A stretch of DNA of 64,000 nucleotides from Haberlea rhodopensis (Eukaryota > Streptophyta > Magnoliopsida > Lamiales > Gesneriaceae). The position numbers were made by a program, and so were the translations under genes. Below the pieces are notes generated by a model. That model was not told the DNA's origin and did no database searches. It saw only the letters and a program-made list of their open reading frames with translations. Of the stretch, positions 50,225 to 60,058 are shown in pieces. Within the stretch, counting starts at the first letter, position 1; each line of letters starts with the position of its first letter. The DNA lies in contig CAJQUN010000465.1 of NCBI GenBank assembly GCA_907163345.1, positions 124,001 through 188,000 of the forward strand, in the 5' to 3' direction.

Positions 50225-51735
50225 TGTTGGGATATGCCCTAAGACAAATCATTAGATGATTGTTTATGACATAAAATGTATTATGATTTTATAAATGGCA
50301 AATCATTATTATATATTATTCGAATATCTGTGCAATATGAATTGATATATAAGTTAATGTCCTTAGAATAATATTGTATTATTCTTAAAGATTGTCCCTA
50401 GTCAAGTATTATCATGAATTAAGGATAATGATAATACATTGAGACTAGTATGTTTTGATTGATGAATTGTTCATAGATATGAGATATCAAATCAACACAT
50501 GGGTACATGTTAGAGAACAATGTACTGGACAGACCTACCATGAGAATGCTACATGGATAGTTATATGAGTGTCATAAGCAATTCTCATTGTGATAATAAT
50601 GTATGTAATCCTTACGATTTGAGATCATCAGAGATCCCAACATAAGGAGTTATGTATCTTGATATTGTCAAACGTTACCTGTAACAGGGTAAACTATAAA
50701 GGCAACTATTGGATACACTACGAATTATGTAGAGGGATGTTGATTGATCAAGATAGGATTTGTCCCTCCTATATAACAGGAGAAGTGTTTGGGCCCTTGA
50801 TCAAGTAAGACTAAAATGCATGGCCGTGCTCGAATGAGTCGATATGTGATATCGAGCTTATTCGTTTATTCTAGTTCTACTTGGGGATCAAGAAATAGAG
50901 ATTGAATATACGAGTGTGACTATTCGAAGACTCGTGTTCAATCTAAACACATGGACAAAGGGATTAAGTTACAAGGTTAATATTATCACAAGTTCTAAGG
51001 TTATGTCGAGTCAATGACATTCTTGTAATTTGGGTAGCATTGATGTGTTGCTAGATACCGCTCATTGCTTTTGACGTAAAATGAGATTTTATGTCACTGC
51101 CAGCATTACAAGATCCTATCGGGTCGCACAAAAGATTAAATCGATAAAGGGAATTAAATTCATGGGATGAATTAAATAATTAAGAAGAGTCTTAATTAAA
51201 TGATTATAAGGATTTAATTAAATCATGGGTTTGGGCCCATGAGACTTTAAGAAAATCTTGAACCTTAATTAAATCTTATAATATAAATACAAGGTTATAA
51301 TTAATTGTTTGAAACAATTTTATCAAATAACCTAGCCACTCAAAACCTTGAGCTCTCGGCCACCACAAGAGGTGTGACCTAATCGCCGCCGCTTCATACT
51401 TCTCCTCTCACGGCCGCCGCCGCCGTTTGCTAGGGAAAGAGATTGGTTGCCGTTAATCGGTTTTGAACCGAGAGTTTGGTTTTTGGTTCAAGAATAAGTC
51501 TAGCAACTTGTTCTTGAACGTCCCTTTCGATTTGATCGTGTGGATACCGTAGAGGCAAGATCTTGGAGGTGTTGCTCGTGACTCGGAATTCGTTGGACGT
51601 GGTGCTTCATGGATTCTGCTCAAACACGCTACAAGGGTGAGACCCTTATGATCCTTTATCCGATATGACCACTTTGTATAGATCCGCGGTTATATTTAAA
51701 TTCCGCTGCGTTGTATGTTTGTTGGATTACTTACA
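50225..51735 (+). repeat. 5' LTR of the Angela-type copia element
   Basis: TGTTGGG...ACTTACA, 1511 bp, followed by one base and the primer site. A putative TATA box TATAAATA lies at 51282-51289, followed by a transcribed-leader-like region with GCCGCCGCCGCC near 51410-51430. Confidence 0.92.
51282..51289 (+). promoter_or_regulatory. Putative TATA box of the copia LTR
   Basis: TATAAATA about 450 bp before the LTR end, placed as expected for a U3/R boundary. Motif evidence only. Confidence 0.5.
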
Positions 51736-51736
51736 G

Positions 51737-51748
51737 TGGTATCAGAGC
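51737..51748 (+). promoter_or_regulatory. Copia primer-binding site (initiator tRNA-Met)
   Basis: TGGTATCAGAGC one base after the LTR end at 51735. Confidence 0.92.
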
Positions 51749-53397
51749 AGTGTATAAAGCTCATATCGGATTTATATGCTTAATTGTTTAATCATATTTA
51801 GATTTGTATTGCATGCTAGTAAAACTGTATATAATCATATATGATATGAGTAAATCGAGTTTGTGAAATTATCGTAAAATTATATTTGATATATTTGAGG
51901 TTTATTGTATATGATACAAGGATGCGTAAAATCGAGGCATTGGCTCAAGGTGGTTTGACCACTTCATAACTTGACCCTCGGCCGCCGCTAGTGAGCTAGG
52001 GTTTGGACCCTTGGCTCATGCATGGATCGAGCCACCACCGTCATGAACTGTGCATGGTTGGACCATGACTCGTGGCTAAGATTTTCAGCATTTCAGACGA
52101 TGTGGCTCGATGGAAACCAAAATGGTACAAGGCGGCTAGGGTTTGGAACCCTAGCGGCGCCGCACGGACACGCGTGGCTCGGACCACGTCTTGGGCTAGG
52201 GTTTCGAACCCTAGGCCTGTGATTGGTCCAGCCGTGTGTGGTTAGGTTGGTTCGAACCATGGTGGTTCGTGGTTTAGTCGCATAAGTTCGTGGCATGTGA
52301 TGTCCCAAGCGTACGATAAATTTCCAAAATTTTATTTTACAGTTTTAATTAGAATTAAATTTTAAAATGTTTAGAATTTAATTAATTAAATTATTATAGC
52401 ATGTTTTATGTGTTGTTTGAGCATGGTGCATGGTTATAGCCCTTTGACCTATTAGATAGGATTTGTGAATGTTTGTAATTTATAATACGATCTGCGAGTC
52501 GTGCCTTCTCTATTTTTTTTTCTAAATGTTATCCCTCCCCTACGTACCCCTCGAATGTGACTCGAGGAATTCTCTATATCTTGTAAATGTTATATAGTAT
52601 AGTTTATTTACTGATGGTGATCAATGAATATGGAGCATGGTGCCGGGATGAGGAGGCCATTCACAATTTGGAGCCACAGGAAGGTGCTTATGAAGTTACC
52701 TTAGGTTGACTCTTAGGATTTTCTCATTGGCTTGAGAAAATCGCTAGTAGGGGCTATAACCATGTCACGTTTAATTTATGTATGTGATGCATGATTTATC
52801 TTATGTTTTAGATTGATAATTTTATTATACATATATGTAGATATGTATATGCGTATATGTAGTGGACATATTTTAAATTATCAATAATAAAATCATGAGA
52901 TCAATAAATCCCTCTAAAATATTAAGTTTTAGATGCCTTCCAAAATTAAAAGTACTCGTCAAGACTTCGATTGGACATGTGTGGGTTTGCCAAAGCAAAG
53001 CACCGTGACACTCTTGGTAAGGCGCAAAAGGATAATAGTGATATCCGTTTTACTTTAAATTGGGTACGACTTAACTAGGTTATCTCAATAGGATTGGGAA
53101 CCTAGAGGCATGGGGTTGGATAATAATTCATTTGATGAATTTGAACAAAGCGTTGTTCGTCCAACTATCCAAGAATTACATGTGATGTAATTGACAAAGT
53201 GTTGTCTACCTAAATAACCGAGTCTTGGGCGATTAGCCAAAGCTAACTCAAGATTAGGTGAAATATGGATCTTGGCCCACTAAAGGTTTCGAGGGTTGAT
53301 AATTTTAAACAAAATAGTGGGAGTGTCATTTAATATAAAACCATATTAAATGATTAAAATCATAAACTTATTTTGCATATTTATATTGTAGAAATCC
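51749..53397 (+). other. Untranslated leader of the copia element
   Basis: About 1.65 kb with no long open frame in the gag direction. 52000-52300 holds repeats of a GGCTAGGGTTTGGA...CCCTA type. Long leaders are usual in Angela-type elements. Both small frames at 52022-52308 follow these repeats. Confidence 0.7.
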
Positions 53398-53702
53398 ATG
53401 GCAACTAACAACGTAACAAGCACATTATCACTGCGATCGGTCCTTGAGAATGACAAATTAAATGGGACAAATTTCCTAGACTTGTATAGGAACTTGAGTA
53501 TAGTCCTCAAACAAGAAAAGAAGCAATATGTCCTAGAGGAACCCTTACCTGTTGAGGAACCTCCATTGACGGCTACTAGAACCGATAAAGATGCTTACAA
53601 GAAGCATCAAAATGACGCACTTGATGTTGGGTGCCTTATGCTTGCCACCATGAACTCTGAGCTTCAGAAGCAACATGAGGAAATGGAGGCGTTCGATATG
53701 AT
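53398..53702 (+). CDS. gag: Copia gag, N-terminal part (interrupted)
   Basis: Starts at the ATG at 53398 after the long leader. About 101 residues. Segments like LRSVLENDKLNGTNFLDLYR and IVLKQEKKQYVLEEPLP are the conserved start of Angela-lineage gag. Gag forms the virus-like particle in the cytoplasm. The frame runs straight into the LARD LTR at 53703 and would read about 11 more residues of LTR. The rest of the gene resumes, in frame, at 62652 after the duplicated atgat. No frameshift is seen in this piece. Confidence 0.9.
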
Positions 53703-56289
53703 TGTAAGGACCCCCGTGCCCTTAACCCGTAATTAGTGCATTAAGCCATACCATAAGTGCATATAATCATACCATCAGGGGAAAAACCCTATGCAAGTGC
53801 AACACCGTATGCTACCCAGAAAATTTCTTGCATTCAATTCCCAATATTCAAATTCCCCCTACCATTATTATTCACATAACATGCACCCACATAATACACT
53901 AATATGCTCTTAGTTCATTTAGCAATTTCCATAATTAATTGCATGCAACCATAATGAACGGAAAGAGGCCATAGCCCATTTATACATCCCATATACACGT
54001 AAGGTGTACTCAATGAATAAACGTGTATTTGATGCATAAAACACTATACCGAATACCGCTACTGGTACTTCTATCCTGGAAGCACCTTCCAAGCACAACT
54101 CGATCTCAACACTGGATCTGAGCGTCCATCCAACCAGCTCTGGTACCTCGATCCTGGAAGTACCTCTAACCAAAAGCCCGAGCTCGACTCTAAAGCCGCT
54201 ACACCTGTGTTACCTGCCCCAACAGAGACAGCCCCCACACGGGGTGAGCATACCAATACCACCAATCACAAAATAATAATATTGCAATTCATAATTTACA
54301 GAATGTAAATGCCATAATTTAAATGATACTCCCTGGATGGCAATACCCTCATCCGGGATCCCCCTGTATTGTCCCTGTTCTCAAAATAACCAAACTCATC
54401 AAATTCCCAAAGCCAGTTAATCGTCACATAGATTAACTAATACCGTTCTATTATACCAGTTCCATAATCAAAGGGATAAGAACATAATGTAAAAGACTAT
54501 AGATATCGCATATATCTAACCAACAATTCCATGTTCTTATTTCATTGCTCGCTCCACAATAGCGGCATACTAAACCTCGCGCACGCTCAACAATAGCGGC
54601 GTCATAACCGATGGTCGCCCAATGGCGACCGCATCCCGAATCATTGCTCGCTCGAAGGCGGCACTGTATGATTCCCAATATATATATATATATATCCATT
54701 GAAGGCAAAGACCGTTTACCATGCATATCATTATCCATTTGAAGTAAATATAGTGCACCATGCATCTCAATATTTATCCAATGTAATTACCACATGCCAG
54801 ACCACCTGCCAGATATTGTAATGTCCATATAATACAATTACCATACACCATGTATTCCAATGCCCATTTAATACCATTATCACAAACCATGCATATTACA
54901 GTTGCAATACTATAATAGGCTAATGCTCGTACGTCCCACGTACCTTAATTCTCCGTAGTCCAAGCCAAACCTTCCTTGAGTCCCATGCCTAGAGAAATAT
55001 GTGCTAAAACACATAAACGACTCAAAATCAAGAATAAGCATGCGGTCACGTGCCCACGCACGTTCGAGACTCCCAATCATATCGTCAATCCATGACGATT
55101 ACCAAAATAAAAGCCCCCCGGCTAAGCATGCATACTACCCAAAATATTCCATTTTATATGATTAACAGATAGCCAAAAACCCAACCAAAAATTCCGTTTA
55201 ATAAGCTTGGTTCCAATCAAACCATTTTAAAAGCCTAACATTCTCATTGGAATGTGAACAACACTCCGGAAGTCGGCCCTTTAGACCTCGGTTCCAAAAT
55301 CCCAACATTTTCCAACATATTCGAAAATCCATGCAGGTGAACAGTGCCGCGATCGATCGCCCATCAGGCGCGATCGATCGCGCAAGCCTACTGCCCGAAA
55401 AAAATCAATCCGCGATCGATCGCCACATCTCGCGATCGATCGCTGAGACCCTCGCGATCGATCGCCCCCTATTCGCGATCGATCGCCGATACTGTACATC
55501 TTCTACAAATTCCAGTAGCATGTCGCGATCGATCGGCGCCTCGCCAAGATCGATCGCGGACTGCGATTTTTCGAAAAACTCGAGTTCTAATGGTGTTTTT
55601 CACACCCAACTCCAAACCAACACCCCATACCACCTCAATGCCTCAAATACAACAATTAAACTCCATGAAAACACTGAAATCAACATTTTGGATTTTAACC
55701 CAAAACCCCCAAATGCCATAACCAACCCAAAACTCAACCACACAACACAAAACCACAATCAAATTGAAGCCAAAAGAGAGGAGAAGAATATTACCTATCT
55801 TTCTTCAAGAAATCCGGCCCCCATAATCGAGTTCTAACGATTTTGCTTCAACCAAAGGGAAGGGGAAGGGTTTGGGGCGAAGGTGGCGTGAGAGGGGGAG
55901 GAGAGGAGAGAAATGGATTCCAAATGACGGAATCCCGAGTCCAACGGGTATATATAGCAAAATACCCCAACACACCAAAACCTCCGCAAATACATCATGA
56001 TTCATTAAAAATCATCTGTTTTCAAAAACTCACCCTCCAACATCAAATCCCCAGACTGGCCCCAACACAAGGCACCCCGGACTCCAAGTCCCACTAAAAA
56101 CCCAAATCATAGGCTTTCCACCAAAATGAGAATACAATCTCAACCTTTGGATCCAACGATCACAAATGCCCAATCTAACAACCTCGGGAGACCCAAACCG
56201 CAATTAATTCCTAATTGCTTACAATTAAAAAAAATCCATCCAGGATTAATACTACACCGGATTAACACCATTAATTCCCGGACATCACA
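53703..56289 (-). repeat. 3' LTR of the young LARD
   Basis: Minus-strand LTR. Holds a CCCCC-ACAC-GGGG motif (about 54230-54244), hairpins (54546-54665), a TA microsatellite near 54680, the GTACGT-CCC-ACGTAC inverted repeat (54929-54943), palindrome cluster 9 and TATATATA (55949-55956). The 196-residue frame at 55247-55837 and its twin at 61603-62193 run through the palindromes and are not genes. Confidence 0.95.
55349..55557. repeat. CGATCGATCG palindrome cluster 9
   Basis: Seven perfect cores and one AGATCGATCG variant. Centre spacings are 21, 42, 20, 22, 21, 50, 21 bp. Confidence 0.93.
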
Positions 56290-58659
56290 ATTATCCCCTA
56301 CTAATAAAATTTCGTCCCCGAAATTGCACCGGTGTACTCCACGTAACACCAGGACTACACAAACAAAACAAAGCCAAGACCCCGATTCTGAACCACCTTA
56401 GAATCGAATTAACAACTGCGAGAATACCAGTCTCGCACTAAGACCTAAAATAGAGCAACCGCCAAAACCAATACAACCCGAAAGATAACAACATACCTCG
56501 ACGTGAATCGTCCCAGAAGTCAGTCCACCATGACTGAAACTCAACCAAACCTTCATTAATCTCGACATAGATATCTCTCCATGATATCTCGATTACTTGT
56601 CCACGATGCTTAACACGCATCGTTATGATGAGGACTACTAGCATACGACAGTATACTCACAGAAAATCCGGTTCCGCTTCCCAGCCCATCTCCTCCAAAG
56701 GAGTAGTTGCACCACTTGCAACCCGGACCGGGTTACCCACGGTCACTGATCCACACAAAACACATCACCGAGGATGTTTACACCGGTGTGTTCCAAGAAA
56801 TCATATCTTGGTCCCGACACACCCTCAAGACTCCACAAAGTCTCAAGTTCCACAGAGGTCACGCAAAACAATCACTTGCATCCCCGCCACGCGTGTCAAC
56901 CACGACACCAAACAAATCCGAGTCCTGGCCACCCCTTGTCTATCCTGGGATTTTACAATCCTAAAACAGGGAGGCTATCGAATTAACCAGCAAGAACTAC
57001 CATGGTTTCAAAACACAACAATCCCTCCTCCGGGGAAGTCAAACAACCCTCACGATCATTCATCAGAATGCATCGTGCCAGCGAGATTACCGATCTCGAG
57101 GTCCCACAATCTCACACCGGAGATTCACCAAACCAAGCATACAACTCGACGTTCAACAATGAACAAAATAACATTGGCATTCGTATACACTCACGGCATA
57201 CATGCCCAAACACCAATCACAACATGCATACACAATGCAATAGACTCGGGTATCTCCAATCACACCCAAATCCCAAAACCAACTGTCAAACCCCGATTAT
57301 TCTCGCCCCACGGAGAATGATGGTTGACAAACCAAAACCAAAGGGTGTGATTTCAACATCACCACCACACGAACCAAAATAACGAATCTCCCCAAAAGAT
57401 TCAACCGGTAGGAATCACAATACCGTCTTCCTCTCAAGGAAGAAGTCATAAATCCATGATCCTCCAATCCTCGAATTACCGTTCGGAAAACCTGGTATAT
57501 TAATACCAAAACATATCCCGGAACCCAGAAATATACAATTGGTTAGAGTAGTGCATCAATACTACCATTACCCAATCCAAAAATCCGTATACGCCATGTA
57601 TACACCTTCCAACGATGCTCTGTACTAATACCATAGTACTCCAAAATCGAGCATCTCCCCGAAGACGTCTCCTCAAACGTCTCACCGAGGTAAGAAATCC
57701 ATTACTCGGTCCAACATCAGTAATGCTTACCATGGCTGACTTACAATCAAACCACGACCGATGCAAGCTGTCTCCAAGACAGTACAATCCAAATCTCTCC
57801 AAGAGATAAAAAAAATCAATATAGTAGTGTCACCCCACTAACTATATCTCACAAACCATTGTGACTCCCATTACATGCCATATGCAAGGATGCTCAACTA
57901 GAGCTAACCACGACTTGTTGACACTCGCGTTGGTAATACCAACAAACTTGAGCTGTCCCAGCACAAGTCCCTCAAAACAATGACGTATAACGTCCCCGTG
58001 AGGTATTCCCTACCTCAAACACCATGCCACATAGAGACTACAAGAGTCTACCATAACCCTCATCGTATCACCATACGATTCACCAAACTCGAATCCAACG
58101 AGCATTATAATAGCTACCACAAGCACACTAAAGCACTGCAACAATACCTGGCTAGTGATTCGCTGGTCCCATAGGCTTATACCAACCTATTAACGCGACA
58201 CACATTCCATCCCGGTATACCATACCGCCCAAACCATTAGAGTTGTGGGTCATTGCCCAACATATCTCTAAAACACCAAAGCACACTGGACAACCCGGCG
58301 TCCACGCTCAATTATCATGCAATCCTAATCCATTAGGACTTCTTCCACGCCCTTAGGGTGGGTGTAACCATGTTTACTCCTCATCACAATAACAAGCGAG
58401 TAGTTTCCTCAATGACTACTCTTACCACCATTCACTTGGCCTTAGCCATCCCAGCGAGCATACCCAAGGGTATCATTGCTCGTCAATAATATACCTCCAT
58501 AATACGATGCGTACTCTCACCGGTACAATGCATCAATGATCCATCGAGCAAACCTGCTCGGCAAAAGGTCTCGTCAACTAAATACCCAGACCCTACCATG
58601 TGCCCACCATCGGCACTCAAACCATACAACCATATACATAAACATGAATGCATAAATCA

Positions 58660-58780
58660 CCAAAATGACGCCAAGCGTCCACATAGTTATCCCAAATAAC
58701 ATCGTCGAACATATGACGGTACCTGTCGATACACGACATCCATAATCTCATCGTCAAACACATGACGGTAAATAATAATA
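58660..58780. repeat. GACG/CGTC hairpins of the LARD internal region
   Basis: CGTC-gaacatat-GACG, GTCG-ataca-CGAC and CGTCA-aacaca-TGACG follow each other. They correspond to the longer series at 40635-40930. Confidence 0.7.
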
Positions 58781-58824
58781 CACCATAATCACCATACTGA
58801 TAACAAAAGTAATATGCCATACCT

Positions 58825-59235
58825 CATCGCTATCGAGATAGCGGAATACCTGTATCCATCGTCCACCAGCGGTACATAAGCAGCACCCATCGCTCGTAGG
58901 CGGCATAATCCAGTGCTACACACATAGCGGTATAATCCATCGCTATCGAATCAGCGGCATGATCCCTCGCCATGGAGTCAGCGGCATAAAATGTCGCTAT
59001 AGATATCCGGCGGTATAAACCATCGCCAATAGAATACCCGGCGTAACCGTCGCCAATAAAATACCCGGCGTAACCATCGCCAACAAAATACCCGGCGTAA
59101 CCATCGCCAATAAAATACCCGGCGTAACCATCGCCAATAAAATACCCGGCGTAACCATCGCCAATAAAATACCCGGCGTAACCATCGCCAATAAAATACC
59201 CGGCGTAACCATCGCCAATAAAATACCCGGCTAAT
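58825..59235. repeat. 27-bp minisatellite of the LARD internal region
   Basis: About seven near-perfect 27-bp units (ACCATCGCCAATAAAATACC core) at 59042-59231, preceded by more diverged AGCGG/CATCGC units. Because 27 is a multiple of three, several frames stay open (151 and 73 residues on the minus strand) as nine-residue repeats; these are not genes. Confidence 0.9.
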
Positions 59236-59284
59236 CGCGGACTCAAGAGGTACTCACACTCATGTAGTACTTTGTTCCCGATCA

Positions 59285-59720
59285 CATCGCTACGTCATGA
59301 CAACGGCATCATCGCTTCGACGTGACAGCGGCATGTATCATCGCTTCGACACGACAGCGGCATCATCGTTTCGACATGACGGTGGTACCATCGCTTCGAC
59401 GTGACAGCGGCATTTACCATCGCTTCGACACGACAGCGGCATTTACCATCATTCCGGCATGACAGCGGAAATACCCTTCGCTTCGACGTATTAGCGGCAT
59501 AATATCCCTCGCAATAATAATATGACAGCGGCATTTTTCCTTCGCTTCGACATATTTGCGGCAAATATTCTTCATCGCTATAATACGACAGCGGCAAGTA
59601 TTCATATCGCTACGCCATGCATGCAACCGTAATGCATAACCCGTATTTCAATAATTGTTTCGGCACGACAGCGGCATCATCGCTTCGACGTGACAGCGGC
59701 ATTTACCATCGCTTCGACAC
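59285..59720. repeat. CGCT-AGCG hairpin array of the LARD internal region
   Basis: A dozen or more units of about 30 bp: CATCGCTTCGACRYGACAGC plus GGCAT. CGCT and AGCG arms flank a 10-base loop. The array is interrupted near 59620-59660 by a copy of the following GCATGCAACCGTAATGCAT sequence. Confidence 0.85.
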
Positions 59721-60042
59721 GACAGCGGCATCATCGCTTCGACGTGCATGCAACCGTAATGCATAATCCGTATTCCCATAAACATCGCCATGAGTGTATT
59801 TTAATGCACCTCGCTCCAACATGTAGCGGCAAAGCATTAAAATCATCACTCCGATGTATACCTATGCAACCGTAATGCATAGTCCATGTCTCATAAGACC
59901 CTGCAACCACCATGGTTAGCAACACATATGCCAATGATGAACACATATCATAAACGCACATAAGCAATCATGCATAAGTATGTGCTTCTCATTCCCAATA
60001 ACATGTTCCTAGGCCCTCAACAGCCCCAAAGAGCTAACCACT

Positions 60043-60054
60043 GCTCTGATACCA
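60043..60054 (-). promoter_or_regulatory. LARD primer-binding site (initiator tRNA-Met)
   Basis: Reverse complement TGGTATCAGAGC, four bases from the LTR edge at 60059. Confidence 0.9.
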
Positions 60055-60058
60055 CTAA

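Larger units (their letters stand above)
56290..60058 (-). other. LARD internal region, noncoding
   Basis: On the minus strand: primer site, hairpin tract 58660-59720, then about 2.3 kb similar to 40980-43331 of the other LARD, and a polypurine tract. The largest frame, 231 residues at 56625-57320 on the opposite strand, resembles 42223-42618 for about 50 residues and then shifts frame. I found no protein motif on either strand. Confidence 0.88.

Noticed and set aside
51950..52310. Open frames on both strands in the copia leader as a possible host gene fragment.
   Set aside because: The region consists of GGCTAGGGTTTGGAACCCTA-type repeats inside the element's leader; no domain was seen.
55247..55837. 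196-residue open frame, present twice (also 61603-62193).
   Set aside because: It lies inside LARD LTRs and runs through the palindrome cluster, giving DRS/AID repeats. The two copies agree only because the LTRs are nearly identical.
56625..57320. 231-residue open frame antisense to the LARD, partly matching 42223-42618.
   Set aside because: Similarity holds in one frame for about 50 residues, then continues in another frame because of indels. That fits nucleotide conservation, not protein selection.
58830..59285. 151- and 73-residue open frames made of nine-residue repeats.
   Set aside because: They are translations of a 27-bp minisatellite, which keeps frames open because 27 is a multiple of three.
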